Assembly (NCBI GenBank): GCA_018136815.1
Contig: CM030932.1
Span: 5,680,407 to 5,744,406 of the forward strand
Origin: Isochrysis galbana
Lineage: Eukaryota; Haptophyta; Isochrysidales; Isochrysidaceae
Direction of reading: 5' to 3'
DNA: 64,000 bases
Both the position numbers and the translations under genes were made by a program. Shown in pieces: positions 13,190-23,915 of this stretch (its first letter is position 1; each line of letters starts with the position of its first letter). Below the pieces are notes generated by a model. It saw only the letters and a program-made list of their open reading frames with translations, searched no databases and was not told where the DNA came from.

Positions 13190-13481
13190 GATCGGGAGGC
13201 CCAACTTTTTTCGGGGGTCCGGGGGGGAAGTCCCCCTCCTCTCTCTCCCCATCCGAATCCGAATCCGAAGCAGAGCGATGGCTACCGACCCGTCGGACAG
13301 GCCGACCGCCGCACTCTAGTGAGAGCGCGGCGGCGATCGGCTGTCGCATTCGCGAATCGACATTTGTGAGGCTTCTCTCTTCTCTCTCATCGTTGGGCAT
13401 TTATCGTTATAATTCTCTGCTTTCTCTCGTTCTCGTTCTCGGTCAAAGAGCTTCGCGTGGACGCATAGGATCGCGGGGTTG
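13190..13481 (+). repeat. Dispersed repeat, family D copy 1
   Basis: The left part (GGAGGCCCA ... CAGAGCGATGGC ... CCGAC) matches 21,223-21,390 in the same orientation. The right part (ending near CGCATAGGATCG) matches 47,205-47,330 inverted. Together the three overlapping copies define a repeat of at least ~290 bp. Confidence 0.75.
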
Positions 13482-13512
13482 TAAGGAAGCATCAGGATAT
13501 TGATTGGCATCA

Positions 13513-14020
13513 CCCTAAATATTGATATCGGATATCGAGCCCTACGCGCCTAAATATGGAGCGAGATATCGACTCGATATATCCCCCATGACGGAGAGCC
13601 CCTAAATATCGACTGAGATATCGACGATATTCAGTTATAGATAACTCGTTGTCTCGCTCTACGGCGCGGGAAGAAAGAAGAAAAACGTTGGTAGTTCTAC
13701 GCGCCGCCTCTCTCCCGACCGGAGCTGAGGCTTGCTGCCCTTGCTTGCCCAGACCGAAGACGATGAGCACAACCGACGTTGCCGTGTGTGAGTGTGAGAT
13801 GTGCTGGGCGCTCTAGCGCGCACGGCCGGCGTCAGCCGCTGCCTGCTGAGCGTTCCGTTGGTCCGCCCGGACGCGTCAGCGCGTCAGCGCGTCGCGCGTC
13901 CGCGCGGCCGGCAGCCCGGCGCGCCCTAAATATGGACGGGCCTGGCGCAAGCGCCCTAAATATTGACTCAATATGTGGGGCCCCAAAGGGGCCCTAAATA
14001 TTGACTCAATATACAGGATA
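13513..14020. repeat. Degenerate CCTAAATAT motif array
   Basis: CCTAAATAT followed by TGA, GGA or CGA occurs near 13,513, 13,549, 13,600, 13,925, 13,952 and 13,992, with short GATATC-type palindromes between copies. It ends where the TIR element begins at 14,021. Confidence 0.6.
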
Positions 14021-16030
14021 TAGGGCGGTCAAACACGCCTTTTAACTTCTAAGGGTGAAAATTCACCAAGTCGAGATTGAGGTTTTATCACGCGATTTTT
14101 AGGGAATTACCCTGGAAATGGGTATATTAGGCAGAATCTAATAAGAAATATGCACATTTCCGACGCCATTCGACACACAGACCCAAAAACGTTTTCGCGC
14201 TCGTGCGAAATTGACGTCGACCACAAAAGTGCACCACAGGTCGCGCTGTGCGACGCGCGCCTGCGTTCCCCGGGCACGATTACCCCAGGACAGGCAGTAC
14301 AGAGCCCTGCGCGATCGCACGGCGTCGCCTGCGCCCTCCACCTCGCCCCTGCTGGCATCTGCTGCCAGCCTCTCGCGCGCGTGCAGTGCGCGGCTGGCCG
14401 CGAGCCGTCAAAATGACGGTGCTGCGCATGATGGGCTGGCCCATCACGCGCGGCACCGCCTCAGTATGGTGGGAGGGGGTGCCTGCTGGCCTCCTGGCCG
14501 CGCAGACCCTCGCCAGAGCGGCCACAGGCCGCGTGCGAGGCCACTGGCGAGGCCAGCGACCATCGCTGCGGCCGCCATCGCGCGCCGCCGCAGGAGAAAA
14601 AGATCAAATTGATTATAGTTTTGCCAAATTTTAACCATAGTAATTCTAATTTTAGGCTTCATTTCACCTGTCCAAGACACATATGAGCACAGTACATGAC
14701 CACCAGCATGCCCAAATGACAATATTTCGGTAGCCAACCAGTCTTACCATATGAGACTGTCGAACCATCGAGCGAAAAGGAGGGGTTGTCCCTCGAAATC
14801 GAACGTGAGGCGCTCGAAAACACGAGGCTGTCCGTCAATTCAGCACGTCAACGCGAAAACAAAACTTCTTTTTGTGCTCCATGTTGGGATGTTGTGCTGT
14901 AGAAACGGGCGAACTATTGACCGGCCCGTGCTTGGCGGGCACGACCTGTGTGTCTCCGAACGTGAATGGCCTTGGAGGCCATCTGTGTGTCCCAAAAATT
15001 CTAAAAGTTGGCTCGTGATGAGCGCAAAGCAGCCAGTGTCCAATCGTGATTCACGACACGATTGCCCACAGAAATCGATCGCAACCATCACGCCTGAAGC
15101 TTTCAGGCCGGTGCTTGGCTAGATTACATGTTGAATCTACTAGTAGCCAAAAGAACTGGCGGTCTAGAGCTCGAAATTCGCCCTTCTGCCCAATTTTCGA
15201 GCCCTCCATGCGGAGAAAAATTCTCACTTTAGACGTCAAACAAAAGGCTATCAATTCCACAGTACTATTCGGCCGCGCGCGTCGCGCCGTCGCAGAGCAC
15301 GGTGCAGGCTAGCTTAAATTACATTTCTAGATTGCTACCAGCCCTATGATGCACGTGAAAATCCGAGGAGCCGACGAAAATATAGAGAGAACACCTGCCT
15401 CACAGCGTCGAGGGACGAGTCGGGAACCTGCCGTTTGGGGCGGCAAAGGCATTATAGGTACGGGCTCGGTCGACCTGCGCCAGAGCGGGCGCGATTGGCA
15501 GCGTACCTGTCCCGCAATCGGCCAACAAACTTTTGTCGACCAGCGAGCAGCGTCGAGCGCCATGGCGTCCTGGTGCTCCAGCTCCTCGTCAGTCGCGAGC
15601 CAGAGCGAATCCTGCGGGGCGAGGGTCGGGACCGTCAAGGATCATCCTCTGACGGCCGAATCGGCCGTGTGCAAGCCGTGTATGGTGCGCATGTGTATGC
15701 GCGGACGTCATCGCTGGGGCACCAGCGTTTGAAATTTGCTTTATAGGCAATATGGGGCGTCGGACCCTTAATTTAATATATGTCTGGGCACCTTTTAAGT
15801 GAAAGAAACACATCTCTCAGTGGGAGCGACGTCCAGTTCGGCTCGTGTGAGCCGCCAGAGCGTGTGCAAGGGGGGGGGGTCCGACGGGACTTCGCACCGT
15901 CTTTTCGGACGAGGATTCTGAAAAGGCGGGGAGACCCTCCGAGCCGCTCTCGCCGGGGCTTTCCGCTCACGGTCAAAAATGTCGACCCCCCCCCATATTA
16001 GTACTTAAAAAGCCGTGTTTGACCGCCCTA
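14021..16030. mobile_element. Family-C TIR DNA element with TA at both ends
   Basis: The left end TAGGGCGGTCAAACACG and the reverse complement of the right end (14,021-14,045 and about 16,005-16,030) are identical for 17 nt and similar beyond. TA flanks both ends, consistent with the TA target duplication of Tc1/mariner-like elements. I find no transposase, and internal ORFs are short and mixed, so it looks non-autonomous (2.0 kb). Related right ends are at ~2,790 and ~30,682, and a diverged one near 63,690. Confidence 0.75.
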
Positions 16031-17151
16031 CAATTTGCGAGGAGAGGATTCGAGCCCAATGATCACAGGGCACCGGAGGAGCCTCATTGGTCGTTCGCAC
16101 CATCACATTCTGCCGATTTTCATTAGTCGTTCCCACGCCACGACGCCACGTGGCCCCTGCCCTACGCCCTACACCACACCACCACTTCCAGACCCAGCCC
16201 GAGGATGACAAATTGGAAGTTGCCACACACCCAATTGGCGAATAGATGAGGGGGGGCTTACGACGAGAGGTGCGGCTTGAAAAGGAATGTGTGGAAGGAC
16301 GGGCTCAACTACCTCCAAAGTCCAACCAAAGTTATTGGAGGAAGGAGGACGGGCTTAGGCGAGGACGAGCGCGACGACGGAGCGGCGACATTTTGATAGC
16401 GAGAGCGAGCGAGCAAGTGCAAGAGCGAGTGCGTGGATTGGGATTGGTGGGCGGAGCTCTTGCTCACGACCACCTTCTTCTCCGCGCTCTCTCTCCCCTC
16501 TCCTGCGGCACGCGCGATAGCGCGCCTGCGGCAGGCCTCCAGCTGCCCTCTGGCGGCCCCTGGAGGCTCCTGGAGGCCAGCTCAGGGGCAGAGGAGGCTA
16601 GGGCAGGGCCATGGTCTCCCCTGCCTCTCCCTCGCTAGCGCTCATGAGCCTTCGGCCCCCCCACGCTGCACCTGTCAGCCTGTCGACCAGGGGGGGAGGG
16701 GGGGTTGAAGCGATGGGCTGGCCACGATGGGCCAGGACGAGCGAACCAGGCGTGCCTGTCAGCGAGAATGGAGAAGGGGACGCCCATCGCAAAAGGTGGG
16801 GAAGGGGGGGGGAGAGGCGGCGAGATTCGAGAGCATCCGAAGGGCCCGAATCTTTAGACTTTTTAAAAATTTGTTGGCAGCAAGCCAAGAAGCAAGAACG
16901 GGGTCATATCATACGCCAATAGTAGTACTAGTAGTATATGTAAGGTGGAAGTCCACGGATGGCAGGCTTTTGCAGAAGAGCGATGCGACGGAGAGGGTGG
17001 CCATTGGGCCCTTTCTCATATTCTCATACGGCGGAGTCTAAGGGGCAGCCGTGCGTTCCGCGTCTACTTTCCGGCATCACATTGAAGGGATCTCGCCACT
17101 TACCCATTGAGACATCACTCGGAAATAGTGCTTTGCTCGAAAACTTCGCGC
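16031..17151. other. Intergenic, repeat-containing, no gene seen
   Basis: About 16,616-16,790 matches 26,960-27,110 (CTGCACCTGTCAGCCTGTCGACC block followed by a G run and TGGCCACGA). The rest is GC-rich with no convincing ORF. It includes the 3' flank of the VTT gene. Confidence 0.5.
16616..16790 (+). repeat. Dispersed repeat, family E copy 1
   Basis: Roughly three-quarters identical by eye to 26,960-27,110 in the same orientation. Both copies share CACCTGTC and CCTGTCGACCA and end near AACCAGGCG/AGCCAGGCA. Confidence 0.65.
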
Positions 17152-18227
17152 CTACGCCGAGGAAAGGCGCTTCTTCCCCTTGTTCCCTTTCGACTCGAAC
17201 TCCATTTTTGCTAGAGTCTGCTGCGCCACCTTGCCAACGAGTATGACTGCAGCGACAGTGGCCAACGTGCCTGCGATGAGTACAGCTGGTGGCACCGATA
17301 ATTGACCGCTCAAGGCTTGCTGCCCAAGAGCTCCAGCTGCGACGTAAGCAGCTTGTGACGGTAATGTGCCGAGAAAAGTGGCCAAACCGAGCGTAGGAAG
17401 TGTCACAGAGGTGAGACCTACAAGGGAGAGGGTATCTCATGGCTGAATGAACACGTAAAATGTATCCGACAAAGCGCCTTGGAAAGCCTGCAGACTTGGG
17501 GAACGATGCAGAGAAGCAAGTGTGGGCAGTCACCAAATAGATAGTTCGAAAAGGTAAAGGGTACCACAGGACTCAATCGTATGAGAAGGACGAGCAACAA
17601 GGTCGTATGGGGCTGTTGCTCAGCCATCGCCCTGTCGATCGCAGCCGCCGGCGGCGAGATCCTCGACAGGTCATACCCGATGCGCTCCGAAATGGCTCGT
17701 CCCACTGCACAGCAAATCACTGCAGCACTCGTCAGGGACAGGGAGACTACAGCAGTCCCCTTGGCCGCTCCAAAGACGGCACCTGAGAGTACAATAAAAA
17801 TTAAAGCAGAAAACAGTGGCAACACTTGCATGGAGCACAGCATCCCCGCGTAGATAGGGTATGCTGCCCAGCCACGTGCCCGGAACCATTCAATGACAAC
17901 AGCAGCGAGCTCTGCCATCGAAGCCGTGCGAGTGATTCGACGGAGGAATAGAACAAGAAGGGCAGTGTTTGCATATTGCACCACTTCCGATGCGACGGCC
18001 AGAGCAGCAACGCCGCCCGCAGCGGCAAGCCCGCTTTTGCTCGGCTCTGCGGGTGTACGCGCAGCAAGCAGCCGGACCGGTGGCGCTGGCCTGAGGGAGC
18101 GAGAACAGGTGAAGCAGGCGCGCTGACCGAAAGACGTGGAGATACTTGCGCCATGCTCGGCGCAAACGAACAGCAGTGCGCTGACAAGCAGCAGCACGAG
18201 CAGCGCTGGTCGAGCGGGTGGCGCCAT
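17152..18227 (-). CDS. VTT (TVP38/TMEM64/DedA-like) membrane protein with probable targeting leader
   Basis: Two exons, 17,534-18,227 and 17,152-17,417, with a GT-AG intron of 116 nt; 319 residues. The start is at MAPPARP because it leads into a strong hydrophobic segment (LLVLLLVSALLFVC) and then ASISTSFGQRACF, which resembles the signal-peptide/transit-peptide boundary of complex-plastid proteins (inference). The core has several membrane segments and the VTT hallmarks: LSGAVFGAAKG, a polar helix, RLSPVVPFTFSNYLFG, and on exon 2 a FLGTLPSQAAYVAAGALG loop. VTT proteins (TMEM41B, VMP1, TMEM64, DedA) are linked to lipid scrambling or membrane homeostasis, and cyanobacterial-type members occur in plastids. 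It ends with a basic tail. Confidence 0.85.
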
Positions 18228-19113
18228 GGGTCTGGCCCCCGCCCCCTCCCTTGCTCCGCTCGCGGAAGCCCCCCTCCCCCCCCAAATCGCCAATTGCGTG
18301 GGTGGGGCGAGGAGAGGGTGAGCGAGGGGCTTTGCTTGATAGATACTTTAGAGAAGGGGGGGGGGGCAGCCGCGAGGGCGTTTTGTTTTTGGGGGTGCGC
18401 TGCGCGGAGGTTTTGTTGTTGGCGTGGCCGACGGTAGCTCCAGGTTGCCGGTAGGTGTGGTGGTGGGGGGGGGGGGGGGGGTAGATACCCTGGGAGGCGG
18501 GCGGGAGCAGTTCGGAACCTCGACACAGCAGGCGCGGGGGAGGAAGGAGGCGCACGGCGCGGGGGGGAGGGAAAGTTCGTAGACGGTTCTCGACCCCCCC
18601 CCCCCCTCCGATCTCGCGCTTCCTCGCGGCTCGCGGGCCTTCCCGCCTGGGGGGAGGAGACGTCCAGAGAAGGAGGCCGCAGGTGGAATCCAAGGCATTC
18701 GGCGTGCTTCTCAGCCTCTCCACACGTCGGCGAACCTTGTGGACGACGAGAGGCCAGCGTACGCTTGATTACATCACTGCGCTGCTGATCTCAAGACAAC
18801 AGATCTGTCGTGGGCAGCGGGGGGGCGAGCAGGGAGGCCGGAACGCAGCCATGGCTCGACGAGCTACGACGAGGTTCGGAGGTCTTCGAGGATACTCCTC
18901 TGCTGCGCGCCCCCCTCCCACGCCTTCTACACACTTTGGTGGCGGGGGACGTCGCGCGGGGGCGAGGGGGGGGGGGGCGGGGGAAGGGGGCGGGGGCGGG
19001 GGAAGGGGGGGGGAAGGGGGGGGGGGGGGGGTTCGCTCAGCTCTGCCCCTCCCCTGCCCTCCCCGGCCATCAAGCCACGAGCCAACGACTCTTTCTCCCA
19101 AGTTGCGGCCCTC
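18228..19113. other. GC-rich intergenic region with long G runs
   Basis: This is the probable shared upstream region of the divergent VTT (-) and homeobox (+) genes. Poly-G/poly-C runs near 18,356, 18,467, 18,592, 18,968 and 19,010 make ORFs and the assembly unreliable here. The homeobox reading frame is open for some distance upstream of 19,114, so its true start may lie in this region. Confidence 0.5.
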
Positions 19114-20152
19114 ATGCTTGAGCGCGACGCCAGAGACCGGACGCCCAAGTTCAAGAGATGCAAAATTTCCAGGTCACAGCTGGTCGTCCTCACACAGCAC
19201 TTTGGTGCGCCCGCCAAACCCATGCCAGCGCTCATCCTCTGGAACGATGCTCGCTTCATCAGGCCACACGCTCCCGCCACCCGAATGCCCCCCCCCTGAC
19301 CCCGGAACGTCCCGCTGCGCAGAGAGCGACCCATTGCCAAGTTTTGAGAAGCGTCAGGCACTAGCTCAGCAACTCGGGATGACACCGCGCTCGGTCCAGA
19401 TCTGGTTCCAGAACCGTCGCCAGCGGCTGCTGAAGCCTCTCCGTCAGTCAGAGGGAAGCGAGCTCTCGACGCCGCCACCACTCGAGCAATTAGGCTACGC
19501 CCCTGAGTCTCTGCCTGAAACCTCCTCAGATAGCGGCTCCTCTACCGACCTACCGCGCAAAGCAAAACTGGAGATGGCACCAGCTGCTGCACGGATGCCC
19601 CTTCATCCAGCTCTAACGCAGCTCGCTCATCAGCACACTTATCCGATGATGGCAGCCCAACTCGCCCACCTTCTTGGTCCTTTCCTGCATGCGGAAGGCG
19701 TACACAGCTCGACTGCTATGCCCGCCACCATCGCCCACATCAGCACCGCCCTGGCTGCTGGCGCTGGCTCGGATGGTGCTCCAGGAGTAGCATCGCCAGC
19801 AGGTGTTCCAATTCATGGCCAAGCCGCCTGGGGCGCTCTTGGAGACAACGTCGGCGCCGGTGCGGCTGTTCTTCTCGCACACGCATTGCAGCAGCAATTT
19901 GCGGCTGGCATTGCGGCTCAGGGCCACCCTGATGATGCTACGTCCGCCGCGCATCCTGCGGCCGTGCCATGTGGCATTCGGCGAGACGCGGGCCCAATGG
20001 CTTCACAAGATTGTGTGGACGGCTTGCTACTGCTCTCAGCGTGTGCTGACGCTCAACCGCCCGTGCCCTCGTCAACGATAGCGTCCACATCATCTAGCGT
20101 GAAGGGGATGCAGCCTGTGCAGTTCTTGCCGCCGGCAATGGTCATGGCCTGA
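19114..20152 (+). CDS. Homeodomain protein
   Basis: Exons 19,114-19,204 and 19,323-20,152 (GT-AG intron, 118 nt) encode at least 306 residues. The homeodomain is split by the intron: helix 1 region KFKRCKISRSQLVVLTQHF, then DPLPSFEKRQALAQQLGM and the recognition helix SVQIWFQNRRQR. The 18 residues between the helix-1 Phe and the Leu before the turn match typical 60-residue homeodomains such as Antennapedia, so this is a non-TALE type. The C-terminal ~230 residues are Ala/Gly/Pro/His-rich with no known domain. It likely acts as a nuclear DNA-binding regulator. The ATG used is the first in frame near the domain, and an upstream start is possible. Confidence 0.85.
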
Positions 20153-21222
20153 ACATTTCGACAACATTGTATATGCATGACTTGGACACACTGGCCCAAG
20201 AAAGTTGGCTCAATGCCCCTTCACTTCCATGGTACCTTTAGCTCTCAGCGAACGGTCGTTACAGGCAGAAGGCGGTATTGCTGAGCCCACAGATGCTTGT
20301 TACGGAGCTCACCGAGATGGTGACCGGACTCGCTCCGGAGAATTTTCGCATGTCCATGGAACGTTGGTGGTCCATTGTGTGCCCCTGGCAAAGAATTCGG
20401 TCTTCTCCGAAGAAACCCAGCTGTTGGAGCAACCAGCACGGGCACAAATTTTACATCGAGTTCTCTCGCGGAGCTCGGACCATAGTGTGGCTGTGGAATG
20501 GAACGTTCAAGAAATCCAATGCGGCGACGTGTGTGACTCGCCGACAGGAAATTCAATTGAGCACTTGCGATTTCCATCCCATCCCTAGATTGCACTCATG
20601 CTCTCCCCTCCTCTCGCTATTCGTGCGCTGTGGCTTTTGGGGTGTGCCTGCTTACCCTGCGGCCGTGGGTGCGATTCTCTTCTTGATGTTTGTCGCCGGC
20701 CAAAATATGTGCCACTATTATTTGTGCTCAGCTTCGCGCTTTGACGGTCAACTCCATCGAACCTTTGCGGCTCCATGCATGGTGATGCCAAACCAATCAA
20801 ATTCGCTTGACCTTGAACGCCAGGCTTCACTTCCAACCGCTATTGCTGCCACTCGGACATGCATCCAGCATAAATTCAAGTCGAGTTGCAGTGTATTGAG
20901 CTAGCCGGCGCCTCAACGAGCTGCAACGAATTGCGCAAGCCAATATGATAAACACCATGTGGGAAATTGCTATTGTGTTTGAGAAGAAAGTCCAGCGGAG
21001 ATCAGTGTTGCCAGGCACCGCGACTCAGGCACAGGGTGATACCCGCTGGAAAGTCGTGTCTGAGAGAAATCTCCTACCATGTAGTCACTAACCTCATAGT
21101 GAAAAAAAAGAGGTGTGCCGGTCACTCACGCTTTTTAACCACTGTTTCCCACCCGTCCTGAGTGTTCAAGTAGAGGTGGGGGAGAGTGGGTTAAAAAAAG
21201 AGTGGGTTAAAAAAAAACTCTT
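20153..21222. other. Intergenic, no supported gene
   Basis: A 208-residue ORF at 20,278-20,904 (+) has no domain I recognise and overlaps equally long ORFs in other frames. From about 21,180 a duplicated GAGTGGGTTAAAAAAA motif leads into a dispersed repeat. Confidence 0.4.
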
Positions 21223-21390
21223 GTTGATCCGGAGGCCCACATTTTTTTATCTTCGGACCGGGGGAAGATTTCCCCTCGTCTCTCTCCCCGCTCTAATCCG
21301 AATCCGAGGCAGAGCGATGGCGACCGACCCGCCTGACAGGCCGACCTTCGCCGCGCTCCAGCGAGAGCACGGCGGCGGTCAGCCCCCCCT
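21223..21390 (+). repeat. Dispersed repeat, family D copy 2
   Basis: Matches 13,190-13,345: GGAGGCCCA, CGAATCCGA and the run GCAGAGCGATGGC through ACCGACCCG. Confidence 0.75.
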
Positions 21391-21840
21391 TGTCGATGGT
21401 GTTCGGACCGAATGGTCCGGAGACACCAGACGGCTGTCTCACCGGCGTTTCGTGCCACCTCACTCGGCCGATTTCTGCTTCACCTGCCCACGCAGCTTGG
21501 CCGCCAGCCCCACCCCACATTACTTCCAACCCCAACCTGAGGAGGATGACACCGGCTTGCCTACGCGCTCCTACGCGCAGAATCCCATCCACACTATCGG
21601 TACGTTTCCTCCCAACCCCGCAGACTACCCACCCGCGCGCTCGGGAATCGTGGCGAGCATTGCCATACAGCCCTCTTCACGCGCTGCGCTGCCACCGCAG
21701 GACTTACTGTGCCATCCACCGAGGCGGTCGCCAAGTGCATCGCGTTCGCGGACTCGTTGACGCCGGGGCAGCGCAGACTCTTAATAAACTTCTTGGCCGT
21801 CCAGCCCGAGCCTCTTCGCACCAAGCGCGCCCCGTCGCGT

Positions 21841-22527
21841 TCGAAAGTTGGGCACTCCAGCCCATTCGGCCGGGTGACGTTAGCGTAGTTGTCGGCGCCA
21901 CACACGGCCGACTACGGCGCAATTCGCGCGGGCGGCGGCGGCGATTGGCGTGGCTGCTAGGGCGGCATCTTTGGATATGGTGTCTGCTGGGGCATTCTAT
22001 CTCAGTGGATGACCGAGAAAGCGCCGGCAGCTCGCCCGGTCGCATTCGAAAGTTGGGCACTCCAGCCCATTCGGCCGGGTGACGTTAGCGTAGTTGTCGG
22101 CGCCACACACGGCCGACTACGGCGCGATGCGCACGGGCGGCGGCGGCGATTGGCGTGGCTGCTAGGGCGGCATCTTTGGATATGGTGTCTGCTGGGGCAT
22201 TCTATCTCAGTGGATGACCGAGAAAGCGCCAGCAGCTCGCCCGGTCGCGTTCGAAAGTTGGGCACTCCAGCCCATTCGGCAGGGTGAAATTAGCGTAGTT
22301 GTCGGCGCCACACACGGCCGACTACGGCGCGATGCGCGCGGGCGGCGGCGGCGATTGGCGTGGCTGCTAGGGCGGCATCTTTGGATATGGTGTCTGCTGG
22401 GGCATTCTATCTCAGTGGATGACCGAGAAAGCGCCGGCAGCTCGCCCGGTCGCATTCGAAAGTTGGGCACTCCAGCCCATTCGGCCGGGTGACGTTAGCG
22501 TAGTTGTCGGCGCCACACACGGACGAC
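21841..22527 (+). repeat. Tandem satellite, 205-bp units, related to the 0.2-2.6 kb array
   Basis: TCGAAAGTTGGGCACTCCAG recurs at 21,841, 22,046, 22,251 and 22,456, exactly 205 bp apart: three full units plus a partial one, with very few differences between units. The order of blocks (GATTGGCGTG, then TTTGG-TATGGTGTCTG, then GTGGATGACCGA, then TTCGAAAGTTGGGC) parallels the first array (GATTGGCGTG, TTTGGTGTCTGG, GTGGATCATCGA, GTTGGAAGTTGGGC). They are therefore diverged relatives of similar length. Confidence 0.93.
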
Positions 22528-22618
22528 TGAAACAGACCCCCTGTTCTCATGGCTACGCTTCTACGGACCCAACATCTTCACCATCCCCGTCCAACCGCTA
22601 CGAAGGGGCTTTGTAACC

Positions 22619-23062
22619 ATGACTCGCACCGACTTCTTCCAAGGCACACATGAGGTCGAAGCCTCAAGTGGGGCTTACCCTTGGATGGCGTTTGACGCGG
22701 ACCCATCGTCAGCGTGGAGGAGCGGTACGGTGACAAGCTCGCAGTTCATCTCATTGAAAGTACCGACCCATGTTTTGATTTATGGACTACGCATGACGCC
22801 ATCGGCATTGGAAGAGGTTCCCATAGACTTCGAAGTGCAAGGTGTACGTAACTATGGAGCGGTGGATACACTCAGGTCGTTTAGCAACGTTAAATGGACA
22901 CAAACAACGATCGGATCGGTTCAAGAGAAATCGTTCATTGTCGACTCTACACGCGCTTACGATACCTACCGCATTAACGTCATCAAGACACCTTCAATAA
23001 CGACCATACGCCCCTCAGGCCCGATGTCCGCCGACACCACGGTCATCGATGGGGCTTCGTAG
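22619..23062 (+). CDS. Discoidin/F5-8C-like domain ORF, probably partial
   Basis: The ORF has 147 residues. The pattern AFDADPSSAWRSG, then a beta-rich FISLKVP, YGLRMTP, and PIDFEVQG, then YDTYRINVI resembles a single F5/8 type C (discoidin) domain, a carbohydrate- or lipid-binding jellyroll. Such domains occur in extracellular proteins and in structural proteins of algal large DNA viruses; neither origin can be assigned here. No signal peptide or membrane segment is visible, so it may be an exon or gene relic. It starts ~90 bp after the 205-bp satellite. Confidence 0.45.
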   Translation: MTRTDFFQGTHEVEASSGAYPWMAFDADPSSAWRSGTVTSSQFISLKVPTHVLIYGLRMTPSALEEVPIDFEVQGVRNYGAVDTLRSFSNVKWTQTTIGSVQEKSFIVDSTRAYDTYRINVIKTPSITTIRPSGPMSADTTVIDGAS

Positions 23063-23085
23063 CACGGCGAGCCGCGTGTCGGAGG

Positions 23086-23271
23086 ACCCATACGCTCATC
23101 CTCGACCGCAACCGGATCGGACCGGCGGGCGTGCAGCGCCTGTGCGAGCTCGCGCGGAGCTTCCGGCTGTCGTCGGTGGACCTCTCATGCAACCCGATTG
23201 GCGCGGAGAGCCAGCCAATGCTCTCACAGCTGAGGAAGCTCAAGGTGCAGGTGCAGGTTACTCTGCTGTGA
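23086..23271 (+). pseudogene. Leucine-rich-repeat protein fragment (ribonuclease-inhibitor type)
   Basis: An ATG-less frame reads TLILDRNRIGPAGVQRLCEL then SSVDLSCNPIGAES and ends at TGA 23,269-23,271. Two LRR units of the N-x-IG-x-x-G class are clear. It follows within 25 bp of the discoidin-like ORF in another frame. It is likely the 3' end of a decayed or truncated LRR gene, or a last exon whose upstream exons are missing. Confidence 0.6.
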
Positions 23272-23915
23272 TCACGATGCAATTGAGTGTGTGTGTTGGG
23301 GGGGGGGGGGGAGGGGGGGAGGGGGGGGGCGGAGAGGGGGTCGAATACTCTAGTAAATATAACATGTATATATGCGGGGTAAATTTTCCCCCGTGTTCGG
23401 GTGGTGCACTGGGACTTTTGATGGCCCGCACCTTAATGAAAATTATGTATCTAAATAGACGGGAGGGGTGTGACAAAAAAGGGAACCTCGAGTTGCACCT
23501 TCTTGGCGCGCTCCATGACCCTATCGGTTATCGGTTTAACGATAGTTGTTTGAGCGAAACTGAAACGCGCCGATTGCTCGGCGCTTCGCTTTCCCAAATA
23601 TTCAACGTGAAGCATGTACAAGAATGCAGGGATAGAGGTGTCTCGGCTTCAAATTGCCGCTGGCCTCACCACCGCTGGAAATGGGGGGGGGGGGGGGCGA
23701 CTCTTCGCCCAAAATTCAACGCGCTCTTTTGCTCCCGATTTGAGTCCTTTTTTTTTTGGCGTAAGAGCCCCTTCCACTGTGGGCCATGGTGCAAACACCG
23801 TCGGAGTGAATCAAGCGCCGATTTCGGCGCTTCGCCCCGACAGTACGGACTTAATATGAAAGCAAAATTTTGAAAAGCATTTCCGATCTGCGAGGCGCGA
23901 GACAGTGTGCTCATG
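23272..23915. other. Intergenic, no gene seen
   Basis: Long G run at 23,299-23,338, a GTAAATTTTCCCCCGTGTTCG segment and a second G run at 23,683. No coding signal. It contains the 3' flank of the fusion gene. Confidence 0.5.

Noticed and set aside
17890..18723. Minus-strand ORFs of 240-277 residues
   Set aside because: They are Pro/Arg low-complexity shadows of G/C runs and of the VTT gene's first exon.
20278..20904. 208-residue ORF
   Set aside because: No recognisable domain, mixed with other frames of similar length, no splice or codon evidence.
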